NCBI GenBank assembly: GCA_016283745.1
Contig: JAEENM010000146.1
Span: 1 to 36,885 of the forward strand
Direction: 5' to 3'
DNA length: 36,885 bases
Source: Bacteroidales bacterium
GTDB lineage: Bacteria; Bacteroidota; Bacteroidia; Bacteroidales; P3
Part shown: in pieces, positions 15,773-24,784 of the stretch
Position numbering within the stretch: position 1 is the first letter of the stretch
Layout: every line of letters starts with the position of its first letter
Made by a program: the position numbers and the translations under genes
Notes under the pieces: generated by a model
What the model saw: only the letters and a program-made list of their open reading frames with translations
What the model was told of the DNA's origin: nothing
Database searches by the model: none

Positions 15773-16654
15773 TTACCAGTCGAATTCGTCTTCTGTGGTG
15801 GTGGAAGCGGGTTCAGAGGGTTCGGTTATTATCTCCTCCTCGGGTTCGGGAGTCTCGTCGCGTTTGTAGTTTTTCACCACTTTGTTGAAATCGGTGGATG
15901 ACTCGGAGCGGTACCACAGCTCGATAACGGTGCCGAAGGGGACTCGGGCGGTCTTGTTGGGCTGCATGTCGTACACACGCGAGTTGTTTTTGTCGTCGGG
16001 ATGTTCGTAGTGCTCTATGCCCACGTTGAGCGACGCCGCCTGCAGCATCTTGCGCGCCTCGCGGGGAGTCTTGCCGATAACCATAGGAATGTTGGTCTTG
16101 GCGTTGAACTGGCAGCCCACGATAAGGTCGATGCGGGAGCCTTTTTCGAGTATGGTGCCCGGCTTAACGTCGCGGCCTTTGTGCATCTGACGTTCGACGA
16201 TGTTGTTGCCAAGCTCGTTTTCCTCGAAAGTGATATAACCGCCCTCCAGACCGACATTTTCGAGCTGCGAGATGGCCTGTTTTAGCGACAAGCCGCCGGT
16301 GAGGTTGGGCACTTCGGCCTTTTCGGGATTGTACGAACTGATGGTGACATACACCTTGCGGCCTTTCTTGATCTTGCTATTCGCCTTGGGGTCCTGGGTG
16401 AGGATGTTGCCGCCGGGGGTGTTTCCCACAAAGATGGAATCCACCACCACAAGCTCAATCTTGTCGACCCCCTCCACGCCGTCGAGGTCGGCGATGTTTC
16501 GGCCAACAAGTTCGGGCATGTCGTACTCGTCGCCGTGACGGCTGTAGATACGCTGGATCAGGTACACCAAAAGTATTATCGCTATCGACGCGGCAAGCAT
16601 CAACAGCAGATTGGTAACGAGCGGATGCTCTTTGAAAAAATTCTTTTTGCTCAT
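15773..16654 (-). CDS. PASTA-domain membrane-anchored protein
   Basis: 293 residues from the ATG at 16654 (an ATG at 16669 would add MKYLF). A short basic N-terminus, one membrane helix (about residues 13-35), then three PASTA domains of about 65-70 residues: the first with MPELVGRNIADLDG, the second with VPNLTGGLSLKQAISQLENV, the third with IPMVIGKTPREARKMLQAAS. The tail is acidic and Pro/Thr-rich. PASTA domains bind peptidoglycan fragments or act as spacers in penicillin-binding proteins and Ser/Thr kinases; here there is neither kinase nor transpeptidase, as in the stand-alone Bacteroidetes form. It heads the cluster with the T9SS cargo, rluD and NlpC genes. The 16654 start is preferred because MSKKNFF is the usual basic start and a 22-bp palindrome lies just upstream. 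Confidence 0.88.
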   Translation of the reverse strand: MSKKNFFKEHPLVTNLLLMLAASIAIILLVYLIQRIYSRHGDEYDMPELVGRNIADLDGVEGVDKIELVVVDSIFVGNTPGGNILTQDPKANSKIKKGRKVYVTISSYNPEKAEVPNLTGGLSLKQAISQLENVGLEGGYITFEENELGNNIVERQMHKGRDVKPGTILEKGSRIDLIVGCQFNAKTNIPMVIGKTPREARKMLQAASLNVGIEHYEHPDDKNNSRVYDMQPNKTARVPFGTVIELWYRSESSTDFNKVVKNYKRDETPEPEEEIITEPSEPASTTTEDEFDW

Positions 16655-16670
16655 AAACAAATATTTCAAG

Positions 16671-16692
16671 ACGTAATTATTAATAACTACGT
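16671..16692. promoter_or_regulatory. 22-bp near-perfect palindrome before the PASTA gene
   Basis: ACGTA, A, TTATT, AATAA, C, TACGT: two nested palindromic halves with a single mismatch pair, 16 bp upstream of the 16654 start. It could be an operator or an RNA hairpin in the leader. No partner regulator is identified. Confidence 0.4.
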
Positions 16693-16740
16693 TTTATCAT
16701 ATTTATTGTTTTAACGAGAAAAAACAAGATAAGTTTTCAT

Positions 16741-16925
16741 CTGGGAGGAAAAAAATCATTGGTCGCGTCTCTCCGAGACGTGGATTTCTGTGGGGGGGAG
16801 GACGTTTTATCACCCCACACTGCGTTCTGGGCATTCTCCGCTACGCTATCAAAAGAGCCACTGGCTTTTTCTTCATGCGGGGTTGCTAAGAGAAAGCCCC
16901 GCTGGGGCATTTTTGGTAGTCGAAT
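16741..16925. repeat. Dispersed triloop-hairpin repeat, copy 1
   Basis: A chain of mini-hairpins, each with a 3-nt loop: CGTCTC-TCC-GAGACG (16766-16780), AGCC-ACT-GGCT (16856-16866, extendable through the flanking A and T runs) and GCCCC-GCT-GGGGC (16896-16908). The segment CTATCAAAAG(4)ACT(4)TTTTTCTTCAT at 16846-16876 is shared with the copies at 18629 and 28831. No open frame is supported. It looks like a non-autonomous dispersed repeat. Confidence 0.65.
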
Positions 16926-17036
16926 AATCAAACGTTAAACGAAAAGAAACTATATAGCAACCATTCATTCAGTAACATACACACATTTACTATTAATAAC
17001 GTACCACAATAAAAATCAGTCTTAAAGAGAAATCTT

Positions 17037-17067
17037 TTTGCTTTTTCGATTTTTCTTCGTAATTTTG
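17037..17067 (+). promoter_or_regulatory. Promoter of the 17096 gene
   Basis: TTTG (17037-17040), 19 bp and TAATTTTG (17060-17067), a full consensus match, 28 bp before the ATG. Confidence 0.75.
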
Positions 17068-17095
17068 CAGTCGCAACCAAAACATTTTTACAACG

Positions 17096-17740
17096 ATGAA
17101 AAAAACAGTCATATCGATATTGCTATGTGCGGCATTTGTGATGTCCGTCCAAGCGCAGAAAAGAACCGTGGAGAGCATACGTCAGACATACGCCGAGGTC
17201 CACGAATGGATTTCGCACATGATGCCCAACGAGGAGGGCGAGACGGGCATGCCCCCCGAATATTACGAGCTTAACGTGATACAGAACCTGCCCGGCACTG
17301 GTCCGCACCGCGAGGTAGTGCGCATGTTCTACGGCGAGGAGGAAGCCGCCGAAGATGTTATCTATCCGCCTCACTATCTGCGTTTTGCCACAGCCAAGTA
17401 CAACTTCGCCGCACGCGAGTTCTACGAGGAATACCTGTACGACGAAAAAGGCCGTGTGATGTTCATCTACGCCATCACCCCCGATGCCGACCCCAATATG
17501 ACGCCCTACGAGCTGCGCATGTGGTTCGACGGCAAGCGTCTGCTGCGTTTCACCGCCAAGAAATGCGAGAATTTCAAAGGTGATTTGGACATCTCCACCC
17601 TAAGCAAATGGATTTTCAAAGAGGTGTATTCCGGCACCGACATTCCGGAGATGTACCAGCTGGAGGCCAACCGCTGCAAAGACAGAGCCTTGCGTTTCCT
17701 TGAAATGTTCAAAGGTATTGACAAGAATACTTATTTGTGA
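17096..17740 (+). CDS. Secreted protein of unknown function
   Basis: 214 residues with a clear signal peptide (MKKTVISILLCAAFVMSVQAQ, cut after AQA or QAQ). The mature part is rich in Glu, Tyr and Phe and includes a predicted beta-rich middle (HYLRFATAKYNFAAREFYEE, then KGRVMFIYAITPD) and a helical end. No known domain is recognised; no catalytic motif stands out. It has its own full promoter and precedes the toxin-antitoxin pair by about 95 bp; no functional link is evident. A periplasmic location is likely, as there is no lipobox or sorting domain. Confidence 0.8.
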   Translation: MKKTVISILLCAAFVMSVQAQKRTVESIRQTYAEVHEWISHMMPNEEGETGMPPEYYELNVIQNLPGTGPHREVVRMFYGEEEAAEDVIYPPHYLRFATAKYNFAAREFYEEYLYDEKGRVMFIYAITPDADPNMTPYELRMWFDGKRLLRFTAKKCENFKGDLDISTLSKWIFKEVYSGTDIPEMYQLEANRCKDRALRFLEMFKGIDKNTYL

Positions 17741-17835
17741 TTTCGGAATTGGCTGACGCGTTTGGTATAACAACAATAAAAATATAAAAAAACACAACAA
17801 ACAAGAGTTTTCTCCGTTATAGTTATAAAAGAAAA

Positions 17836-18099
17836 ATGATTATGAATACTTCTGCACAACAGATACAGATGAACAAGGAGCTTTGGCAAAGCATCGGCTA
17901 TATTGCTGATGACGAAAGCCTTATGCGCCGTTTGACACGCTACGCCAAAAAGCTGGCCAAGGAACGGAAAGACCCCACTCTTATGAGTGAAGAAGAGTTC
18001 CTTGCACGTGTCGACGAATCGAAAGAGGAATACGAAAACGGCAATTACCACACTTTCGAAAGCATTGAGGATTTAGATAAATACATTAGGAGTTTATGA
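17836..18099 (+). CDS. Antitoxin of a YoeB-type toxin-antitoxin pair
   Basis: 87 residues from the ATG at 17836; a second ATG two codons on is equally likely. The N-terminal ~45 residues look like a small DNA-binding/dimer domain (MNKELWQSIGYIADDESLMR, then RRLTRYAKKLAKERK). The C-terminal part (MSEEEFLARVDESKEEYENG, then FESIEDLDKYIRSL) is acidic and would wrap the toxin. The layout ADDESLMRRL...DPTLMSEEEFLARVD resembles antitoxins that accompany YoeB toxins in Bacteroides. The stop overlaps the toxin start by 4 bp (ATGA), the usual coupling. It probably represses its own operon; no operator was defined. Confidence 0.85.
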   Translation: MIMNTSAQQIQMNKELWQSIGYIADDESLMRRLTRYAKKLAKERKDPTLMSEEEFLARVDESKEEYENGNYHTFESIEDLDKYIRSL

Positions 18100-18371
18100 A
18101 TTACGAAGTGAGGTTTACACCGAAGTCCGAACAAGATTTGGCAAAACTGCTGCACAGCGAGCCAAAGTCCTACCAAAAAGCTTTGCGTCTTATTTCCGAA
18201 CTTAGAGAGCATCCCCGCTCAGGCACAGGACACCCCGAACCACTAAAAGGCGACCGCGTCAACCAGTGGAGCCGCCGCATAACACAGAAGCACCGTCTCG
18301 TTTACGAAATACGCGACACAGAAGTAATTGTTCTTGTCCTAACAGCCTACGGACATTACGACGATAAATAA
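18096..18371 (+). CDS. yoeB: YoeB/Txe-family mRNA interferase toxin
   Basis: 91 residues, the family's normal size. The YoeB/RelE fold signature is plain: HPEPLKGDRVNQWSRRITQK, then HRLVYEI, and the C-terminal YGHYDDK. By position against E. coli YoeB, Glu48, Arg67, His87 and Tyr88 match its catalytic Glu46, Arg65, His83 and Tyr84. YoeB cuts mRNA in the ribosomal A site; the antitoxin upstream neutralises it. The stop codon TAA (18369-18371) abuts a 68-bp sequence that is nearly identical to the groEL terminator and 3' end, so the toxin's transcription terminator is a copy of groEL's. All key residues are intact, so the toxin is probably active. Confidence 0.92.
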   Translation: MNYEVRFTPKSEQDLAKLLHSEPKSYQKALRLISELREHPRSGTGHPEPLKGDRVNQWSRRITQKHRLVYEIRDTEVIVLVLTAYGHYDDK

Positions 18372-18438
18372 AAAAAGGGTGCCGTTTCGGGCATCCTTTT
18401 TATTATGAGCTTGTTGCTGTCGGTTTAGTACATGCCGC
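18371..18438. repeat. 68-bp direct repeat, left copy (displaced groEL 3' end)
   Basis: 67 of 68 bases equal 22712-22779; the single difference is T18394 for C22735, which keeps the hairpin through a G-T pair. It contains a terminator hairpin (GGGTGCC, loop GTTTCG, GGCATCC), the complement of the groEL stop codon and the last groEL codons up to a glycine codon. To the right of 18438 the match to groEL stops at once. Confidence 0.9.
18372..18402. terminator. Terminator of the toxin-antitoxin operon
   Basis: An A-run, GGGTGCC, a 6-nt loop and GGCATCC followed by a T-run. It begins at the toxin stop codon and was derived from, or shares an origin with, the groEL terminator. Confidence 0.85.
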
Positions 18439-18596
18439 TGTTTATAATTATTGCCAAACAAAGAAGCGTCCTTCGTTAATTTGCTCTTTTACACACCACT
18501 ACACACAAACCTGAGAAAAATAATTTTCCTTACAGTTACAAATCTGGCTTTTCGGCGTCTAATATGACGAAGTTCTCTACAAATAACATACCACAG

Positions 18597-20381
18597 ATGA
18601 AAACAATCAAAAGACTTCTCCGTTCTGCTATCAAAAGGTCCACTGGACATTTCTGCATAGCGTTTGCGGCGTGTGTTTTGTCCACGCTCACCGCAAACGC
18701 ACAGTCGGAACAATGGAAGGCTTATTTGGACATCTGCAAGCAGTCACGTGCTGATATGACACCCTGCGAGAAGATGGAACTATATGCGCGAATAGATTCC
18801 CTGTACGACGGGTATATCCCTATACGCCAACAAGAAATGAATTACATGGAAGCCGCCCTGCAGTGCGGCGACACGGCAACATTCAAAAAGATGGCTTTCC
18901 GCGTGGTCAGGTGGAAGGGGTGGAACCCGCTTGTATTCTACTACACAGACCGATACAAGTTTTTGAAAGACTGCGACTGGTGGCCGGAACTGGACTCCAT
19001 CCAGCAGGCCATCCACGGCAGGAAGGACTACAGCTATGCGGAGACATTGTATCAAATGGAACTGGAAGACCAAGCGGCGCGACGCGCCTTCAACGACCCC
19101 GACCACACTCATCCGAAGGCCGTCGAAGATTCGCTTTCGAGACGTATGCACGAAGTGGATTCGGTGAACCTCGCCAGGCTAGTATGGCTAATGGACACGC
19201 TGGGCTTCCCCTTATGGGACCGGTTCTGTCCCTACGGTGCACACGCAGCATGGCTCGTCGCACAGCATGCGCACCCTTGGTTCCAGTATGGCTATGTCAA
19301 GCAGATGCGCAAAGCGGTGGCGGACACCAACGCCGACCCGTCAAATCTGGCCTACCTTGAAGACCGTCTGCGCACAGGGCGCGGTCTGCCACAGCTTTAC
19401 GGTACACAGTTCACTTCCATCGGCGAGAACAACCGGACGGTGTGGCAATGCCCTGTGACCGACATCAAGAACGTCAATCTACGTCGCGGACAAATGCTTA
19501 TGCCGCCGCTGGAGGACTACATCGAGGGTTATCTGAAAACCGAGACCGAACAGGGTCGGCTCGACAGCGACACCCCACTGACAGAGATGGGTGACAACTA
19601 TGTGCGATACTATTACCTCGGCGACCAGTATTCGCTTCTGCCCATAGACAAGCAGGAGGGTGTGACGGATGCCGTGGCATACACGGCTACAGGCGATTAC
19701 TGCGCAGCAATTCCCATCTTCTGCTCACAACTCTCGCATCTCTATCCCTTTGTGCGCGACCTGAAGCACTATCTGGAATGCCTTCTGCGTAGCGAGTGCG
19801 TAGGAGACCAGTACTGCTACATCAGCCATTATGAAGTGCTGGAGCGCATGGTGCTCTGCGGCTACGAGCCTGACGCATGGCTCGACTCGCTGCCCGACAC
19901 GCTCACTGTGCCCCTGCGGGCCGATTACGCCAACCTGCGCGACGAGTACCTGCGCTACCTCAACCACGAGGACGACACCCTGCTCTCCGCCGCCCTCGCC
20001 AGCCGCGCCGACTTCGAGGCCCTGCTTCGCAGCGGCAAGAACTACCACCGCTACGAAGTCGACGCATGGAACCATGCCTATCCCTTGCTGCAGAAGATGA
20101 CCGACGAACTGACCAAACGCGACTATGAAGCGTTCTTCGCCCTCCTTTGGCGCGAAGTGGAACGTGGCAACCTCCATGCCGAAGATTACGCCTCGCTCTA
20201 CGACCGCACCTATTATCGTCTCTACGGCAAAGACTGGTATGGCACCCTTGCCGCTGGTGTGCCGTCGGCTCGGCCGACATCCGACAAGCATATCCGTACA
20301 GCCAAACAGAAAACTCTCAATGAGCGCCGCCGCGCAGCATGTCTGCCGCCAATAAGAACCTCAAAACAAAAGACAAAATGA
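18597..20381 (+). CDS. Secreted DUF6624-like protein
   Basis: 594 residues from the ATG at 18597; an in-frame ATG at 18564 would add eleven residues that do not fit a signal peptide. The signal peptide spans MKTIKRLLRSAIKRSTGHFC and a hydrophobic stretch ending TANAQ. The region of about residues 175-300 has LAWLVAQH-type and DRLRTGRGLPQLYGTQ motifs (seen as HAAWLVAQHAHPWFQYGYVK, and the RLRTGRGLPQLYGTQFTS end), which I associate with the DUF6624 family; its function is unknown. The rest is helical and repeat-like. It overlaps the next gene by 4 bp (ATGA), so both are coexpressed. The first gene of the segment bounded by the 68-bp repeats. Confidence 0.75.
   Translation: MKTIKRLLRSAIKRSTGHFCIAFAACVLSTLTANAQSEQWKAYLDICKQSRADMTPCEKMELYARIDSLYDGYIPIRQQEMNYMEAALQCGDTATFKKMAFRVVRWKGWNPLVFYYTDRYKFLKDCDWWPELDSIQQAIHGRKDYSYAETLYQMELEDQAARRAFNDPDHTHPKAVEDSLSRRMHEVDSVNLARLVWLMDTLGFPLWDRFCPYGAHAAWLVAQHAHPWFQYGYVKQMRKAVADTNADPSNLAYLEDRLRTGRGLPQLYGTQFTSIGENNRTVWQCPVTDIKNVNLRRGQMLMPPLEDYIEGYLKTETEQGRLDSDTPLTEMGDNYVRYYYLGDQYSLLPIDKQEGVTDAVAYTATGDYCAAIPIFCSQLSHLYPFVRDLKHYLECLLRSECVGDQYCYISHYEVLERMVLCGYEPDAWLDSLPDTLTVPLRADYANLRDEYLRYLNHEDDTLLSAALASRADFEALLRSGKNYHRYEVDAWNHAYPLLQKMTDELTKRDYEAFFALLWREVERGNLHAEDYASLYDRTYYRLYGKDWYGTLAAGVPSARPTSDKHIRTAKQKTLNERRRAACLPPIRTSKQKTK
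18629..18660. repeat. Triloop-hairpin repeat, copy 2, inside a coding sequence
   Basis: CTATCAAAAG then GTCC-ACT-GGAC (18639-18649) then a T-rich arm and TGCAT. It aligns with 16846-16876 without gaps. The upstream CTCCG and its 10-bp spacing to CTATC are also shared. Here it lies within codons of the signal peptide of the DUF6624-like protein. Confidence 0.6.
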
Positions 20382-21547
20382 AGAAAAAACTTTTGATATA
20401 CGCATTATTATTGTTCCTTGCTGCCGATATTTTGGCACAGAACAAATACGAAATGCGATGCTGGATTAGGGGTGATTCGTTGTCAGTCAATGTCGACTAT
20501 GTGTCGGAGAAGGAGTTCCCCGAAGTCGAGGATTATTTTCTGCTCACCGAGGTTGCCAAATTAGAGATCGTATCTGCCGGCTGTACCGGCTATACTTTTC
20601 ATAACGACGGAGACACTGTCCGTTTCGACAATCTTTATGCGTTTTCTTTCCCTCATCTGCCAAAATACGTCAATGTGTATTATACCTTGCCGTTATCCAG
20701 TTTCCGCACAGCCGACGGCGCCATAGTGTTGCGACGCGAGGGCAACTGGTATCCACACCGTAATGGCGAACTCCTCAAAGCAGAAGTCAGCATTGAAACT
20801 GCAACCGATGACTACTACGTTATCGGCGGAAGCGAGACTTCACCCTCGTTTGACATGCATTTAGTTCTGCTTCCAAAGGACAAATACAAGTGCAAGGTCA
20901 TCAAAAATGCAACGCGTCCTTTCTATTTCTACCGCCCCAAGAGCGACACAACCCGTTACCCCGATGCATATTACAAAGAGTTTGTGGATTCGTACAATTT
21001 CTACTGCTCCTTTTTCGGCGATTCCTTGTCGTCAAAGCCGATGAACATTGTGGAGATTGGCGACCCGCAGTTTGTGATGTGCCAGTCGCTGCGCGATATG
21101 ATTATCTTCGGGCATTATTTCTATGATGTTTACAAGATGATACCCGACTTTTCGTGGATTCCTCACGAGGTGGCGCACCAATGGTGGGGCAACGGCATCT
21201 TCTTTGAACATCGCGACTACGCTTTATGCGAAAGCTTGACCGAATATATCAAACTGCAATACCTCAAAAGTCGCGGGCGTGGCTACGAGGAGCAGATTGA
21301 ATACTATAAGGCAATGATGGAACGTGCCGAAAAAACTTTGCCAATCGCCGACATACACAGCGTCGAGTCGCAGGATGAGTCCATTGCCATCTACCATGCC
21401 GCACCATATCGCTTAACCCTTGAGGACTCGACCTCCGTCAACACCACCATGATACAACTCTACCGCAAACACAAACACACTGTGGTGAACAGAGACACCT
21501 TCCAACAAGAATGCAAAGCATTGCAGAACTGGCTGATGTCTAAATAA
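20378..21547 (+). CDS. M1-like zinc metalloprotease homologue, secreted
   Basis: 389 residues from the ATG at 20378, which overlaps the previous stop. A signal peptide (to ADILAQ, about residue 21) is followed by a beta-rich N-terminal part and a catalytic-like domain with HEVAHQWWGNG (HExxH at 263-267) and CESLTEY, where Glu285 would be the third zinc ligand. In the M1 family 18 residues separate the second His from this Glu; here 17 do. The exopeptidase motif GxMEN is absent; the equivalent place reads FVMCQSLRDMIIFGH. It may be an M1-fold endopeptidase, or a divergent or non-peptidase member. Other signs: no C-terminal helical domain of full M1 enzymes. It is coexpressed with the DUF6624-like protein. 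Confidence 0.78.
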   Translation: MKKKLLIYALLLFLAADILAQNKYEMRCWIRGDSLSVNVDYVSEKEFPEVEDYFLLTEVAKLEIVSAGCTGYTFHNDGDTVRFDNLYAFSFPHLPKYVNVYYTLPLSSFRTADGAIVLRREGNWYPHRNGELLKAEVSIETATDDYYVIGGSETSPSFDMHLVLLPKDKYKCKVIKNATRPFYFYRPKSDTTRYPDAYYKEFVDSYNFYCSFFGDSLSSKPMNIVEIGDPQFVMCQSLRDMIIFGHYFYDVYKMIPDFSWIPHEVAHQWWGNGIFFEHRDYALCESLTEYIKLQYLKSRGRGYEEQIEYYKAMMERAEKTLPIADIHSVESQDESIAIYHAAPYRLTLEDSTSVNTTMIQLYRKHKHTVVNRDTFQQECKALQNWLMSK

Positions 21548-21611
21548 TTGCAAAAAAATAAAAGTTTATAACGACTAAACTTCGGAAAACAACAAAACAG
21601 CTGTAACGGTT

Positions 21612-21887
21612 TCATAATGAAGCATAACTCATCATCTTTTGAAGGTTTGTCTTCACAATTTGGTTAAAAACAGTTGGCTTAAACGACTGCTCAAATTCCC
21701 GCACCTTATCCCATCCGTATATCCTGACCACAATCCGTTGTTCCTCTTCTGTCCCATAGCCAAAAACCCGTTCTATGACGAAGTCTGAATGTCTTCGCCA
21801 GTCGATGTTTGCAAAATCGGTGTCCCAAAAGGTAACCTTTGAGAAATCGCTTTCTTTCGGATAATATGTCAGTTCTTGGTTCTTCAT
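21612..21887 (-). CDS. Small DUF6922-like protein
   Basis: 91 residues from the ATG at 21887; a TTG two codons upstream is possible. The core VTFWDTDFANIDWRRHSDFV, then IERVFGYGTEEEQRIVVRIY, resembles the small Bacteroidota DUF6922 domain (FWD-x-D, ID, VIERVLxxG). Some such proteins stand beside nucleotidyltransferase-type toxins; no partner is next to this one. A TAACTTTG -7 box ends 10 bp before the ATG, so the mRNA would be nearly leaderless. Function unknown. Confidence 0.65.
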   Translation of the reverse strand: MKNQELTYYPKESDFSKVTFWDTDFANIDWRRHSDFVIERVFGYGTEEEQRIVVRIYGWDKVREFEQSFKPTVFNQIVKTNLQKMMSYASL

Positions 21888-21897
21888 TTTCAATCTG

Positions 21898-21905
21898 CAA
21901 AGTTA
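21898..21905 (-). promoter_or_regulatory. -7 box of the DUF6922-like gene
   Basis: TAACTTTG on the minus strand, 10 bp before the ATG at 21887. A TTTG 17 bp further upstream (21923-21926) is slightly too near. The short distance suggests a leaderless or nearly leaderless transcript. Confidence 0.5.
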
Positions 21906-21923
21906 CATTTTTTTTGAAATAAC

Positions 21924-21955
21924 AAAAAAGGACATCCCGTTCGGACGTCCTTTTA
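21924..21955 (-). terminator. Hairpin terminator of the 22007 lipoprotein gene
   Basis: AAAAGGAC pairs with GTCCTTTT, with a further TCC/GGA stem inside and one mismatch, flanked by A- and T-runs. Read on the minus strand it ends in a T-run, right after the lipoprotein gene. Confidence 0.75.
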
Positions 21956-22006
21956 ATAATTGTGTTCCGTATCACTTGCATTTTGCGAGGCGTACGGACA
22001 TACCTA

Positions 22007-22480
22007 CTACTCAATTTTTTTCAGCACAGAAGTCTCGTTGTTGTAGCTGAGGTTGAGTGTGGAACCGCTGATAGTGAAGGTGGCTTTGCCAGCATCCTCG
22101 CCGCCCACCTCCGTTTTGAGGGTTATCTCGCCGCTGCCTTGGGTAGCTGTGCCGGTGTAGGTAAATTTGCCAATCCAGTCCACTGGTTCTGACTCATTAC
22201 CGTTAGCATAAACTTCCATACGGCGCAGCCAAGCATCGTCGACGAGCACGGGGTTGGAGGTGCCGTGGTTGGAGTTAAACATCAGGGCGAACACAGGACC
22301 CTGTGCGTAATCGGTCTGCCAGTTCTGGCCCGAAAGCACAGCCTGATCGCCGCCTGCCGGCTGTTCGTTGCCATTGTCAGGAGCAGTTCCGCTGTTACCT
22401 GAATTGTCTTTGTCGCCACTGCAGGCGGCCATTGCTGTTACGCACAAGGCTACAGCCAAAATTTGAAAGATACGTTTCAT
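22007..22480 (-). CDS. Surface-type lipoprotein of unknown function
   Basis: 157 residues. Signal peptide with lipobox AMAAC, then SGDKDNSGNSG; the acidic residues right after the cysteine resemble the lipoprotein export signal that sends Bacteroidota lipoproteins to the cell surface. A Gly/Asn/Pro-rich linker leads to a ~100-residue domain with alternating strands (LSGQNWQTDY, then GEITLKTEV, ATFTISGSTLNLSYNNE), possibly a calycin-like or lipocalin-like barrel. The ATG overlaps the stop of an upstream 56-codon frame by 4 bp (ATGA), which suggests coupled translation. Ends shortly before a strong hairpin terminator. Confidence 0.82.
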   Translation of the reverse strand: MKRIFQILAVALCVTAMAACSGDKDNSGNSGTAPDNGNEQPAGGDQAVLSGQNWQTDYAQGPVFALMFNSNHGTSNPVLVDDAWLRRMEVYANGNESEPVDWIGKFTYTGTATQGSGEITLKTEVGGEDAGKATFTISGSTLNLSYNNETSVLKKIE

Positions 22481-22647
22481 GATTTAAAAATGTTTAATGG
22501 GTTATACAATAATCGCCACGGGCCGATGCTTTTCGCACTGTCCAAAGGCTTGTTAATTTCTTTATGCAATAACGATGCAACTCCCTCTAAATCAAAATTT
22601 GATTTTCGGGGTGGGGTAATTATCAAATAGTTAAGTAAACCCTTCAT
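22477..22647 (-). CDS. Possible 56-residue leader peptide upstream of the lipoprotein
   Basis: The frame begins MKGLLNYLIITPPRKSNFDL and ends NPLNIFKS. Its ATG lies about 20 bp after the transcription start predicted from the full promoter at 22673-22703, and its TGA overlaps the lipoprotein ATG (ATGA). No family is recognised. It spans a 17-bp palindrome at 22589-22605 (AAATCAAA, A, TTTGATTT), which could instead mean that the whole stretch is a structured leader and the frame is chance. Low confidence as a protein. Confidence 0.35.
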   Translation of the reverse strand: MKGLLNYLIITPPRKSNFDLEGVASLLHKEINKPLDSAKSIGPWRLLYNPLNIFKS

Positions 22648-22672
22648 AGTTTTCGAGTGAAAATTACATCTG

Positions 22673-22703
22673 CAAAGATACAACTTTTTATTCAAACTGC
22701 AAA
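22673..22703 (-). promoter_or_regulatory. Promoter of the lipoprotein transcript
   Basis: On the minus strand TTTG (22700-22703), 19 bp, TATCTTTG (22673-22680). The predicted leader to the lipoprotein ATG is about 185 nt, unusually long. Confidence 0.7.
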
Positions 22704-22711
22704 ATCACACT

Positions 22712-24415
<1,704 letters not shown>

Positions 24416-24433
24416 TTATTGATTGTTAGACAT

Positions 24434-24712
24434 TTAAATTATTGCGTAGATGTCGCTCTCACGCATGATGAGATAGGTTTTTCCTTCGTACGAAATTTCG
24501 GTTCCGGAGTATTTGCCGTAAAGCACGTTGTCGCCAACTTTCACGGTCATAGTAACGTCCTTGGTACCGTTACCAACGGCCACCACGACGCCTTTTTGGG
24601 GTTTTTCCTTTGCTGTGTCGGGTATGATGATTCCCGATGCTGTTTTCTGTTCGGCTTCGGCAGGTTCCACTAAAACTCTGTCGGCCAAGGGTTTGATGTT
24701 TAATGTTGCCAT
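24434..24712 (-). CDS. groES: Co-chaperonin GroES (10 kDa subunit)
   Basis: 92 residues. The start [16 protein letters not shown] and the body [20 protein letters not shown] are standard GroES; the mobile loop that binds GroEL is between ([15 protein letters not shown]). GroES caps the GroEL ring as a heptamer. It leads the groES-groEL operon. No TAnnTTTG promoter is found upstream, unlike most genes here, and no CIRCE element (TTAGCACTC-N9-GAGTGCTAA); a TGTCA-N9-TGACA repeat lies at 24785-24803. Confidence 0.97.
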   Translation of the reverse strand: MATLNIKPLADRVLVEPAEAEQKTASGIIIPDTAKEKPQKGVVVAVGNGTKDVTMTVKVGDNVLYGKYSGTEISYEGKTYLIMRESDIYAII

Positions 24713-24784
24713 GTTTTTTATATTTTTATGTTTTTATTCGTTTGAACAAAAAGTGTTTTGTCAATTTGTGTGCCAATGGTAGCC

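Larger units (their letters stand above)
16655..17095. other. Divergent intergenic region between the PASTA and 17096 genes
   Basis: The 441 bp hold the palindrome, the triloop-hairpin repeat and, at the right end, the promoter of the next gene. No gene is supported. Confidence 0.6.

Noticed and set aside
18439-22711. A complete mobile element with its own integrase in the segment bounded by 68-bp repeats
   Set aside because: No integrase, transposase or relaxase motif is present in the segment; only the repeats point to mobility.
24745-24775. A sigma-54-like promoter (TTGGCAC followed by TTGAC) before groES
   Set aside because: The -12 half does not fit TTGCA and no activator gene is near; the match is within chance.
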